Assembly (NCBI GenBank): GCA_002007465.1
Contig: LNAC01000019.1
Coordinates: forward strand, 3,346,236 to 3,410,235
Direction: 5' to 3'
Length of the DNA stretch: 64,000 bases
Origin: Ailurus styani
Taxonomy: Eukaryota; Chordata; Mammalia; Carnivora; Ailuridae
The notes under the pieces are model-generated. The model saw nothing but the letters and a program-made list of their open reading frames with translations, did not search any database and had not been told where the DNA came from. The stretch's first letter is position 1. Every line of letters starts with the position of its first letter. A program made the translations under genes and the position numbers. This document shows, piece by piece, positions 25,890 through 37,536 of the stretch.

Positions 25890-26075
25890 TACCCTTCTCC
25901 AATGCAGGGCACATTTATCAATCGCCTGTCATGTGCCAAGTGCTCCGCTAAATGCTTTACATGAATTACCCCACTTAATCCTTATGACAATCTTGACACT
26001 GGTGTGAATCATTCCCATTTTACAGATTAGAAAGTGGAGGCGCCAAGAAGCTAAGTTCCAGGTGCCACTGCTTGT
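25890..26075 (-). mobile_element. MIR, reverse
   Basis: gtcatgtgccaagtgctccg, ttacatgaattaccccactt and cattttacagattagaaagt follow a reverse MIR. Confidence 0.6.
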
Positions 26076-26249
26076 ACGTGGTGAAGCCTGGATTTCCTCC
26101 TGCATTGGCTGACCTGGCCAGCACCTCTGTGCTAATGATTGCCTATTTTCAGGGTCCCACCACAGCCCCCACCGCCATGAAACACAATCATTGGTTATTA
26201 CCAATTGCCTACTGAATTTCTTCACTTGCTATGATATTACTTACCAGGT

Positions 26250-26405
26250 TGTGCCAAACTATCTTTGTCCACATATCTCTCCCCCTCTAAATAATTCATT
26301 TCTTCAATGGGGACTTTGTTTTTTCCTATCTCTGTAACCCTGATGACTAGCAGAATGCTTGCCTGATATGAGGGACCTCAATAAAAGTTTACTGAATAAT
26401 GAGTT
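26250..26405 (+). mobile_element. L2 3' end fragment
   Basis: cagaatgcttgcctgatatg ... ctcaataaaagtttactgaa is a typical L2 3' terminus. Confidence 0.6.
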
Positions 26406-27651
26406 AACCTGTAAAGCCCTCCAGATTGCTTTTCTGATTCTGGGGGAGCAGATGTCTTCTGATTATGAAACTACTTTTGGAGAGTAGCATGTGACTGAAT
26501 TATTATTCAGTGAATGGAAAACATCATATGAATCAATCTACAAATGCTTCTGAAAGGACTTTTTTTTTCGTGAAAACAATCAATAAAAATAATAATGACA
26601 GTTTCAAGTCCAGAGTATCTCGACCTTGGTATCCCTCCCGATGCACATTCCTCGTTTCACCATCTGTTGTGGGAGCCATCTCTCTGGCTGCCATCTGTGC
26701 AAGGGTCCTGAGGTCAGGGTCAGATACCCAGCCTGGGAAAAGTATGTAGCTTTGGCCCCAGGCTCAGCAAACAGACCCCGACTCTCTGCCCTTCATCTGC
26801 CTCCCGCTTCTCACTCCCCCAGGATACTCATGCATCCCCACTTGCCCTCCTGGGACATGAACCACTCAGCCCCAAATGCTAAGGGAGGATCCAACCAAAA
26901 CTCAAATGGAGAGGAGAGTGCATGGGCAGATGCAAGAGAGAGCACTGGGCCAGGCATAACAAGGCCAGGCAGGCCAGTTATTGTAAAGGGAGCCCTACAT
27001 CAGGGCCTTTTACCTCTGGGTCACTGGTTCAAATCCAGCCAGGCCTCGGCTGACAGAAAATCATTACCAGCTCTGCGTCAGGTTGGTTGACAGATGGAAA
27101 ATGAGTTTCTGTCTCCATACAGCAGGCAAGTGTCCACATCACACTTGGCACTAAGCAGCTCTTGACTCTGTGGAGACAGAGGAGAAGTCAGGCGACAGTC
27201 ACCCTGGTGTCAGGCAGGTCCCTGAGGTCAGGCGAGCTTGCATTTCAATGTTCTCAGTGTGCGGGTCTGACAGCCTCCTTGTCTCAGCCCTTTCATGAGC
27301 CCTTTATTAATCTGCTTGGGTTTTTTTGTTTTGCTTTTTGGTTTTTTTTGTCTGAAGACATTGTTTAACAAGTCATTTGAAGTCATGGAACAGCTGAGAA
27401 AATCTGATTCTGCGGCATCAAAAGATGAGCAGCCAAATCACAGCCGAACAATATCTAAAGGGACACTTTTCTCCTTGGCTGGGCTGGGCCGGGCTGGGCT
27501 GCTGAGTCCATCCACTGGAAGGCAAGGGGCTGCGGGCAGGGTGGGCTGCGCCACGGCTTCACCCTGAAGCTCCCTAGATAAGGGGCAGTAGAAAACAGTT
27601 CCCTCTGGGGCATTAGATTTTCCTCTCTTCTTCCCCCCACCCCCCCCTTTT

Positions 27652-27847
27652 TTTTATTAAAGATTTTGTTTATTTGACAGAGAGATACACAGCAAGAGAG
27701 GAAACACAAGCACGGGGAGGGGGCAAGGGAGAAGCAGGCTCTCCGCTGAGCAGGGAGCCCGATCCCTGAGCAGGGCTCCATCCCAGGACTCTGGGATCTG
27801 ACCCGAGCCGAAGGCAGATGCTTAACAACAGAGCCACCCAGGCGCCC
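27652..27847 (-). mobile_element. CAN SINE, reverse orientation
   Basis: Reverse tail attaaagattttgtttattt, GA-rich segment, end gagccacccaggcgcccc. TC-rich sequence (tctcttcttccc) occurs on both sides, probably a target-site duplication. Confidence 0.93.
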
Positions 27848-29568
27848 CTCTCTTCTTCCCTCTTAAGAGCATCCGAGCCACTGGTCTAAAGGCATTTCAG
27901 GCTTAGAGAAATCCTCCTTCCTTTCCTGTGCATAGACTAGCTCTGCCAACCCCTTGGAAGGTTGTCTACCGGACACCCACACACTGGGCTTTCCTCATCA
28001 CAGCCACGTGGGGGGAATTCTCACCCAGCGCCAGAGTGGTTCTGAGAAATGCAGAGCACAGTCTCACTTGGCTGCGTATTTCCCCACCCCTCCCCTTCGC
28101 AGGGGCTCTGAAATCTGTCAGCGCTGTGCCACTCCGGGGCCATCCTTGGAGAGCTTCACCATCAAAGGTGTTCTTCTTTTTAACTCTTTCCAGGATCGCC
28201 GCCGAGTTGCACCCCCCCCCCCGGGTCATCCAAAGAGCCCCCAGTCCTCCCAAGACTCTGTTTCTGAACAGATGAGCCATTCGGCTGTTTGGGTCCATCC
28301 CCAGCAAGTTTGCTGTCTGGGATTCACAGCATGGGGCACACTGCACGGCCCCCTCTCTTGACAATCTAAAGTGTGCAGGTAATGGGTCCCGTGACTCTAG
28401 AGTTCACCTGGATTGTGAGAGCCTGGTTAAGGCCTGTGGAGGCACCTTCTGAGCCATCTCTGACAGCAAAGAACCAAGAGACCCATAGCCACATTTCTGT
28501 CCCTGGGAAACCCGCTTGCCCCCTCCTTCCTGTGTCCCTCAAACCCTGCTTGTTAGGACAGGAGTCTGCGGTCCCCAGACCTGCGCTTGACCTCACCTCA
28601 CCTCTTATTTGGTTGATGTGGGGAGAAGAGATGGGAGCACAGAGGAAAGCACAGGGCTCAGGACCGCCGTGGCACCTGCCTCTCTCACTTCTCTGTCTTC
28701 TTATCCTCTCCTCAGAGACTTCTGAAGCAGGAAGAAGCCCCAAATTGTCCAATTTGCGTTTTTCATTCTGTTCCCGCTCTCTGTGGGACACACCAGTATT
28801 ATCAAATAGAGACGAGCCCAACTGTATCTGTGGTTGTTCATACACACCAGCAGTTTTAATATAGATTCCCTGCTGCACCTGAATTTCTGCAAGGGCTCGA
28901 CCCATATGTGCGCTCACTGTTACAGCATGTGGTGTTACTTCCTTGACAAACTGGACAGAAGCTGGGTTGTAAAGCTCTGTGCGTGCGCGCGTGCCGGCGC
29001 GTGGGTGTGCCCCTGTGGTTTTAGGAAGTAATATATGCTCATGAAAAATAAAATCGGAATGGAGGAGAGCGAGAGCGGGGTCTGCGGAGCACAACCTGGG
29101 AGACCACTGCCCCCCAGCCCCTCTGCTCTTCGCTTCTCCGACTTCCACCACCTCTGCAGCCCCGAGCCCACAGAGCAGCCTGAGTCACTGTAGCCACCTA
29201 GCTTCTCCCCAGAGCCCTCAAGCCTACTTCAAGCCTCCACGAAGAGGAGCAGAGCACGAAGAAGCCTGTAGCACAAAACCCTGGGACAGAGAGAAGCCTT
29301 TTGAGGACTGCTTGTGTGCTCACGTGTGGGAGGGCACAGAGGGGCCAAGGGCAGAAGAAGGGAATGGCTCCCAAAGGGAATGGGACGGACACCTACCTGT
29401 CAGGCTGGACCCGAAGCAAGCTGCTGTCTTGGGCCCCTGGACTAGCCCTGATCTCCCAGTACGTGAGACACCCCAGGGATGGGCCCTCCCCGCTGCCCCA
29501 CCCCCACCCCCCCGCCCCCGGGGCCGGGGGGAAGCTCTTTCCACCCGGAGACACTCCTGTACACAATA

Positions 29569-29680
29569 AGGAGCAGCTGTCTTTGTGCTCTCTGGCTTCC
29601 TTTTCTAGCTGTGCTTCTGGAAGAATGAGGATGATTTCCAAGTGAAGGCCAAGGGCTTGCCTTGACATTTAGAGAGCCTG
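29569..29680 (+). repeat. Diverged local repeat, copy 1
   Basis: Contains ttccaagtgaaggccaaggg. Similar sequence in the same order recurs at 30628-30740 (roughly three quarters identical by eye). The family is not recognised. Confidence 0.7.
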
Positions 29681-30627
29681 TCTTTGAGGAAGGGCAAGAA
29701 GCAGCATCCTCTTGGTCACTAGCCCTGAGCCAGACACACGGCAGGTGCTCTGTGAAATGTGACGTGGAAGAAAGTGAACTGTGCTACCCCCAGTCCCACC
29801 ACTGCTCTGCGTAAACACCGCTCCTCCTGACTCTGGTTTCCGTCTCTGAAATGGGGATGACGATGGCACAGCCCAGGGCTGTTTCCAGGATGGAATGAGG
29901 TCACTCACACAAGGGGATGACCTTAACTCCAAGGGGCCACAGGAATGTCAGAGACGGGAGAGCAGAGTCCTGTGTCTCAGATATGCCCCAGAATTGAGGT
30001 TTTCGTGGCTCAAAGCTGTTCTAATGTACCCATTGACAGTCTTCTGGTCATTGGGTAAGAAAATTGTAAGGATAATCCCTCTCCACCCCTCCCCCACCTC
30101 CACCAACAGAACTCAATGGAGCTATTTCTTTTTGGGTGGAAAAAATATTTATTTTTCTACCACGGGCTGTGTGGGAAAAAAAAAGAAGAAAAGGCTGCTC
30201 ACCACCGCTCTGGACAGCCCTGGCTACACAAAATATGCACAGCGTCCTTCCAGCACCAAGACTCAGTCTTATTTACACTTATTTACATATCGAGCGAGAT
30301 CTCCATGGCTGCCTGCCCGGAAGCCCTATTTTGAATTGTTGGCCACCCAGCTGCCCCCTGACCCTTCCTGGCACTTTTCTGAGGATTTCCGGCCCCCGCT
30401 AGCTTATAGGGAAGGGCAGCGGATAGGCTCCTTGGAGGGGAGCTCAGCCAAGGCTGAACTCCACCAGAGGCCCCGAGATTCAGTGTCTCACAGCCCCTTT
30501 TGCAAGGTGATTCCCAGTCTGCTGCGGCCCGGTCCCCCACGGAGCGGAGGGGGTCTGGGCTCTGGCTGGTGAGCCGGCTTAGCAGTTGGCCAGCGGCATC
30601 CCATGTGGACAAAAGGACAGGGGAAGG

Positions 30628-30740
30628 GGGAAGCAGCTGCCTGTTCGCTTCCCAGCTTCCCTCTCTGGCTGCGCTTCTAGGAGAATTAGGAAGAGTTCCA
30701 AGTGAAGGCAAAGGGCTGGGTCCGAAATTTAGACGGACTG
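30628..30740 (+). repeat. Diverged local repeat, copy 2
   Basis: Partner of 29569-29680, containing ttccaagtgaaggcaaaggg. Confidence 0.7.
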
Positions 30741-31702
30741 GGTTTTTTTTTTTTTTTCTTCTTCTTCTTTTTAAAACACAGCATTTTCCTAGACAGAGCA
30801 ATAAAATATGTATCGATAAATATTTTCCAAGAGTGCCCTCTAGTGGAAATCTGAAGGCAGGAGCACATCGTAGGAATAAGTGGCTTGGATCCCAAACTCC
30901 TGAATAAAAATAAAGCACACTCAAGCAAGACCTCCTTCACACGTGATCTGAAAACCTATCACATTTCTCCCACGAGGCCATAAAATGTCCCATGACCTTG
31001 ATTGGAAAGGAAGGCTGCCTTAAGTCTTTAAAACGAAACCGTGCTCTACTTTTGGAAATGGAAACCGTCATGTTCTATGGACAGAATTTTGAAACTCTAA
31101 CTGCAGAAAAAGCATGGGGAACCGGGCAACGAAAGAGACCCATTGGTCTCATTCCTAGGCGGCGCATGTGTTGCTGGCTGGGTACTTTTATTTTGGCTGT
31201 GGGGGGAAGCCAAGGCGGCAATCACGTCCAGCCCCAGAGGCCACACACACTGCTTGGATTTTACCTTGGAGGATGTGGGACAATGAGTCATTTGTGCCTC
31301 TTCCTGGTTCTTCCTGGCCAAGGTCAGCTTTCCCACTGGAACTGAGCGGCTTGGCACAGGGCCCGAGCCGTCTGGAGCCTCTGAATGGTGCAGAGCCCAT
31401 GGACGGGGTGCGCCCCCACCGTGCTCCGGGGGGGAGGGCCCAGGTCAGGCTCCCAGGCAGCCCTCGTCCAGTCACAAAACCTCACTCTGCGCAGAGTAGG
31501 AAGGGCCTCCTCTCGGAGGCTGGAGGAAATTCTCAGTCGCAAATAAAGATTCCCAGGCCGCGTTCTGTGAGAAGGTAAATGGAATGGCTTCCGGCCGTTC
31601 TCATCCTTGCTGGTGAGCTTGGCAAAGATGATTCACTTTTATCTGCTTGGGTGGATTCCAACTCAGCTCACAACCACCACTACTACTCGTAGTAATGAAA
31701 GA

Positions 31703-31900
31703 GCTGCGGGTCATTTATTTCTCCCTTCAACAAATATATTTTGAGCACTTCTTCTGTATCAGCATGTTCTAGACTCTGGCCACCAAGGCAGATAAGGCCC
31801 CGACCTCATGGGAATTACAGTCCAAGGTGGAGATGGATGACACACAAGAAATCGTGTTGAGGCTCAAGGGAACTAACAAGACTTAGTTGAGTAAGTAGCA
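31703..31900 (-). mobile_element. L2 fragment, reverse
   Basis: cttcaacaaatatattttga gcacttcttctgtatcagca, then ctcatgggaattacagtcca, the reverse of an L2 3' end. Confidence 0.6.
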
Positions 31901-33832
31901 AAGGACCAAGACGGCACACTGATTCCACCTGGGATTGCATGTGTGGCTTCGCTAGCTCTTTCCGGTGGCACAGTCTGGCCTGTGCCTCAAACAGGTCCTG
32001 AGGAGATGCTCTTGCACCAAACCAGCTCAGATCTCTGGCCACAGCCCGGCGTTCCTCCTGAGCCTCCCTTCCTGCCATACCTCTCAACCCGTAGCCCAAG
32101 TGACAGGTCTCCAGCCTCAGAGAGAAGATCACCCTCCACAGGTGCAAAACACATCACTGACCAGATCTCGACCAGGAACAGGAGGGAGGGAAAGTCCACC
32201 AGAAGTGACCGCTGACCATTCCTCAGCCACCAGCGGGGAAAGTTAGTAACACATTCAGGCTACAGGCGGGTGGGAGTGTGCTGATGGTTTGAGCGTCATG
32301 ACAAATAAGGGGATATGCCTACCCGGATGAAGTGTGTGGGCAGGCCTCTCTGAGAAGTCGACATTGAAGCATCTATTGTGTGCCAGCTGTTTACAGTGTC
32401 GGAGACTGAGGATACAAAGATAAAGTGCTTCCTGTACCTTCAAAAAGGTTTGGAACCCCACGGTGAAATAATAATCTCATAGGATTCAAACAACAGGATT
32501 TCAAAATAGCCCTAAGGTCTATCACTGACAATAAATCTGCCAAGTTTTTCCCATCGTCCCCATTTTAGAGACGTGGAGACTGAGCTATGAGACATGGAAG
32601 GACCTTCTGAAGTAGAACTCATCAGCCACGCTGTCAAGTTTGGGTTAAGTCCCTTCCTACCTCCCGAATATTTTATTTATTTTTTTCTTTCATATGGCAC
32701 GTTGCTTCGTGGAAATGGGGTTGAACCATGAGATCCCAACACCTCTCTCTGCTCAAAGATTTCATGGGGTATACTGCACCATCTCATGTGGGTTAAGAGA
32801 ACACTGCCGCCTCGCCCCTGTCTCCCAAAATCTGGCTGAAGGACTCTTGCTCCATCTAGAGAAATAGGTTTCTTAGAGCCGTTCTCAGCCCCAAGGACTT
32901 ATGGGAAGTATCTTGAGGAGGGACAGAGGGACAAGTTGGACTTCTCTCACCCCGCAGTAGCTGTGCTTTGATCCGTCTACATACTGGGCTTCCATAAAGA
33001 GCAGATTCCCTTTGAAAAGGGGATTCTGAAGGTTGGGAGATGGGGAAGAGGTGGATTGGGGTCAGGGGCTGGGTGTAATAAGCTTCGGCTTGGTGTTAGG
33101 TCTAGGGCCCAGCTTGGAAATCAGATGACATGACCCCCTGCCACCGGCCACTCCTTAGAGGCAGGGACCGTGCCTTACTTCCCTCCTTGTCCTGCTCTTT
33201 CAATACAGATTTTGACATGTGGCAGGTGTCCAATCACTATTTGCCTCAGTGATCTGAATTAATCACTCTGAATTAATTCTTCAATTAAGTCTCCAGCTTA
33301 GGTGCCCTCCTTTTTTACTCCTTCACGTTCGAACCTCATCTTCCGAGTCAGTGGCAACCATCCCCAGAAAGGGCTGGAGATAAAACAAAAGGCTTTCTTC
33401 CAGGACCCAGGGGAAGCCTTCGGGAAGCACAGCCCACAGAAGGGGGGGTCCATGCGGCCTACCTGGGGCTAGTCTACAAAAACAGTTGCTGGCCCCACGG
33501 GTACCACTTCTGCTTTACCCTCAGGAAGACGTGGGAGCATGCCACACATCAACTCACGCTGGAACGACGACGCACGATCATGAGCCTGAGAGCAGGGCTC
33601 TTGGGGGCCTGGGAGGTACCTCTCTCCACAGATGCCTTGATTGGCCTCATTAGATACAGACTCATTTCTCTTGCAGAAATGCCTGGTTTCACCCATTACC
33701 TGCTCATGCACTGAAGCTGTATTCAAGTTCGGCTATGTGCTAGGCACCGTGCGAGATGCTAGGGGACATAGCAGAAAAGGAACACACAAGAATCCCTGCC
33801 TTTACGGTGTTTGTATTCTCCGGAACCTAAAA

Positions 33833-33962
33833 CAGCAGTTCCCAGCCATGGCAGCACATTTGAATCTCCTGGAAAGCCTTAATGACTATGGACATGGACC
33901 CCACCCCCAAGTAGTCAGATTTAATTGGCTGGGGATCCCGATGTCCGTGTTCATAGCTAAAG
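33833..33962 (+). mobile_element. MER5-type hAT DNA transposon remnant
   Basis: cagcagttcccagccatggc agcacatttgaatctcctgg and ggaccccacccccaagtagt resemble MER5. Confidence 0.5.
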
Positions 33963-34514
33963 GATTTGGGGGTAGATGAGAGGAACTCTAAAGGTCTATG
34001 GAGAAGCTTCTAGTCTTCCCAATTATGCAATGGGCCGATCTCCCTCCTTATTAGTCATTAAAATTACTTATTACTATTTACTTATTCAAGTTGGACCTTT
34101 CCCCTCGCACGAGGCTGTGGGAGGAAAAGGGAAACACACAACTTGCTTTTCTGTTTCCCTCAGAATTTCAGGACGGCTGTATGTCTCTTAGCTTCCTGCG
34201 CCAGGCGTCTTTTCTTCTGGAAGCCGAGACTTCAGCAGCTCAGGTCCTGAAACCTGGATGTTGGCGATGGGTGGCCTGTGTCTTGCCTCTGACTTCTGTC
34301 GCCCTGGGCCACTCATCACTGACCCTGGTTGTTCCTCTTCTCCTTGACTTCCGCCTCTTGATGCTTTGTTGCTTGATCCCAAGCTCTTTTTGTCTCCACC
34401 TCTTAGACCCAGTTGTCTTCAGTGTTCTTTATGGCTCTAGAAGGTAACAGTGTTGCCTGAGCTGGAGTCAAGAGCCTCTCCTCCTCGGCGTCTCCCTCTC
34501 TAATCTCATGCAGC

Positions 34515-34577
34515 ATCTCTCTCTCTCTCTGTCTCTTTCTCTCTCTGTCTCTCTCTGTCTCTGTCTCTCTCTCTCCG
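34515..34577. repeat. (CT)n-rich microsatellite with CTGT variants
   Basis: Imperfect CT tract with interspersed GTCT units. It produces chance Ser/Leu and Arg/Glu ORFs. Confidence 0.95.
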
Positions 34578-36451
34578 GTCCTCCTCACCATTCCCACCCC
34601 CTGAGTAGTCCCTTCTTCTGCCCCAGGCACCCCACTCTGTTTAAGCTTCATCTCCACGCCTCTGGCACTGGGGCATGCGACCCACAGCAGAGAGGAGGTG
34701 GCCCGTCATCAAGCGCATGGGGCTGCAAACTAGACACTGTGATCCTTCCCCATCTCCAGCCAGTCTGGGAAGCAGCCCCTCCACAAACACTAAAGAAAGA
34801 GAGCAAAACCGGTTTGCTTGTCTGTTTGTTTTTTTAATACCCGGAGGAGCTGATTTGCAGCTCCAGAGGGTCTGGCCAAGTAGGGGCTGAGCTTAATCAG
34901 AGGGCTTGGGCTTACATAATGCCCTGCAAATAATAATAATAATAACATAATAGTACTAATGCTTGTGCTACATTTAGAGCTTGAAATGATCAGTGACATT
35001 TCCCCTGATGAGGTTAAACAGCCTGGCTCTCCCGGACTCACATTTGCATAATAAAGATCAGAAGTCACTGCAGACTACATCTCTCTCAGCACGGGCTGCT
35101 TTGTGCTTTGTGTCCTTGATTCAGGGACACCCCATCCTAATGTACTTCCATATGCGGTCCTGTGCAGTGATTCTAATCTTTGGCTTGCATGTGAAATGTC
35201 AGCCTTTTTTTTTTCCTTTTTCTTTCTTCTTCTTTTTTTTTTTTTGGTCTGAGAGAACAACAAATTATGTTTCTAAACGAGAAGGTATAGCCTGTAATGG
35301 ATAATATAATCTGAAAATGCAGAAACAACATCTGTGACCTGTGGTGCTAACCTAGCAAGCTGTAGTCTATTTTTCCAGCCTATCAGTTGATAGGAAAACA
35401 TCACTTTAGATATAATAATTAATCATTAGTCAAAATGGACATTCCCATTGGTCCCTTGCCTCTCAGACAACCTTGTCTAGCTTGACTATAAATCAGGAAA
35501 ATGCATTCTTTAATATCCAGTGGAATGTATTTCCAGGCAACCTCTTCCTCCATAAAGTAACAAAACACTTGGCAGAGACTGTCCACCATCAGCTGATGGA
35601 TGAAGATCCTCCCGACATGCCATTCGAAGGAAGGAAAAGCAGAGACCAGTTCAAGATGGTGGCTACAAACCAGACAAACATCTTGTAGTGGTGGATCTTA
35701 GCTGGGTAGCGGGACAATGGCAGCCAGCACCTTCACCATGTGGGCCCATGGGTTCCCTTTCCCTTTATCAGTCTTCTCCCCCGAGCCCAGTGCTGGGGGC
35801 TTGTCCCAGCCCACAGGTCAGACCTTGGCCTAGCCCACCATGAGTGGCCAGTCCCCATGTCCTCTCGTCCTTCTGCTTCTCATGGTAGAGGCAGATTAGT
35901 CATTCCAGGCATTTTTCTGCTTGATTCCAGGCTCTCTCTGGATCCATCGAAATATTTACAGCACCCAACACGCTCTGAGAAAACAAACGATCTGCCAAGT
36001 GTGTTGGAGAGAAAAGTGGGCTGGAAGTCAGGATGGAAGGAAGGAGTCCGAGGACGGCCCTAGACTAATTTGTTGTTTCTCTGTGAGCTCTCAGCGGCCT
36101 TGTTCTTCTCCTCATCTATAAAAAGGAGGTGTTTTCAATGAGTTTTAGCCATGCTTGTTGGTTTAATTTCCGGGGCAGTGCCTCAAGGTGAGGGGAAAGG
36201 GAGAAAAGGGGAAGGAAGGGAGAAGGGAAGACACAACCTTAATGAAAGAGTATTCAGTTTTTATTGTTCCACCTAATTAAGCGAAGTTAACAGTTCAAAA
36301 CCACTGAGTCAGATGACCTTTAAAACCATTCCTAATTTTTGAACCCTTTGTTTCTCTATCTCATTATTACGCGCTCGGTCGCTGAATGTGGAAATGATGT
36401 AGGAAAGTCTGCTTCATCCTGGGGCCTGCCATTGCAACTCTTAGTCACTAA

Positions 36452-36665
36452 ACCAGCGGTCCCCAAGTGGGGGCGGTCTGGGCCTCCAGGGGACATTGGA
36501 CAATGTCTGGGGACACTTCTGGCTGTCACGCGGGGGAGGAGGAAGCTACTGTCGGCTGGTGGCTAGAGGCCTGCGATGCTGCTAACCATCCTACAATGCA
36601 CAGGGCAACCCCCACAACACAGGATTATCTACCCAAAATGTGGAGCATGTGGAGGCTGAGAGTCC
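36452..36665 (+). mobile_element. MER20-type hAT DNA transposon
   Basis: ccccaagtgggggcggtctg, ccaggggacattggacaatg, gctaaccatcctacaatgca and acaacacaggattatctacc match my memory of the MER20 consensus over most of its length. Confidence 0.65.
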
Positions 36666-36974
36666 GCGTGCCAGACCATCTAAACTGAGCCAAGTGCACC
36701 CACAGGTGAGCCTCTTGGAAAGGCTCCGCTCAGCTCTTCTCCTGCCCCAGCTCAGTTTGGGAGGTTGTCTATTCTCAGCTTCTTCCTGCCAAGAACATCC
36801 CAAGCCTTGGATCTGAGACAAAGGACATTCCCTGCCCTGGAGACAGTGGCCCGCAGAGCTCTAGTTCGCTTCTAGACAGCAACCTGCCTCTCCTGATGCT
36901 CACACGCTCAAGGTGCTCCAAATTCAGCTTCAGTCCAGACCAAGGCCTGGGGAGAGCAACACAGGACCTTGAAC

Positions 36975-37403
36975 TTTTCATTCACTCATTTAGCAAACAT
37001 TTATTGATTACTTACTATGTATGAAGAACAACTCTAGGTGCTGGGGGAATAGCAATGAGAAAAACAAAGTCTCTGCCCTTATAAAGCACCCTAGTCACGT
37101 GGAGGCAGAAAACAAACAAACAAATAAATGCCTAAGTCTCAGGAGGTGATAAGTACCTAAGTACTCCAAAGCGGGGAGGGGCAAGGAGAGTGAGAAGAGA
37201 CTGCAATGGCCGGGAGAGCCTCTCTGAAAAGGCAACGCTGGAATAAAGCACTGAAGGCTTGCGGGTGTCCGAGGGGACCGGGTTCCACAGGACAAGAACA
37301 GCCAGAGCAGGAGGGGAGCCCCAGGGAGCGGTACGGCGTTCAAGGAGCACGCAGGCCCGCGCAGCGGAGGCGGGGAGCCCGGAAGAAGGGGGGCGGGGCG
37401 GGG
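36975..37403 (-). mobile_element. L2 fragment, reverse, ending at assembly gap
   Basis: cattcactcatttagcaaac, attacttactatgtatgaag, tgggggaatagcaatgagaa and agagcctctctgaaaaggca match reverse L2. The remainder runs into a G-rich stretch and the gap. Confidence 0.6.
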
Positions 37404-37536
37404 NNNNNNNNNNNNNNNNNNNNNNNNNNNNNNNNNNNNNNNNNNNNNNNNNNNNNNNNNNNNNNNNNNNNNNNNNNNNNNNNNNNNNNNNNNNNNNNNN
37501 NNNNNNNNNNNNNNNNNNNNNNNNNNNNNNNNNNNN
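37404..37536. other. Assembly gap (133 Ns)
   Basis: A run of 133 undetermined bases follows a very G-rich stretch (clusters of 4-6 G at 37386-37403) at the end of an L2-like region. Sequence on both sides is ordinary. The gap length may be an estimate. Confidence 0.97.

Noticed and set aside
28366..29151. 261-codon ORF on the - strand, the longest in the window.
   Set aside because: No domain, signal or splice context; overlapped by a 163-codon ORF on the other strand; GC-rich composition explains it.
29895..30924. 225-codon + ORF and 213-codon - ORF overlapping each other.
   Set aside because: Antisense overlap, no recognisable product, low-complexity runs at both ends.
34403..34657. ORF with Arg/Glu repeats on the - strand and Ser/Leu repeats on the + strand.
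   Set aside because: Translation of a CT microsatellite.
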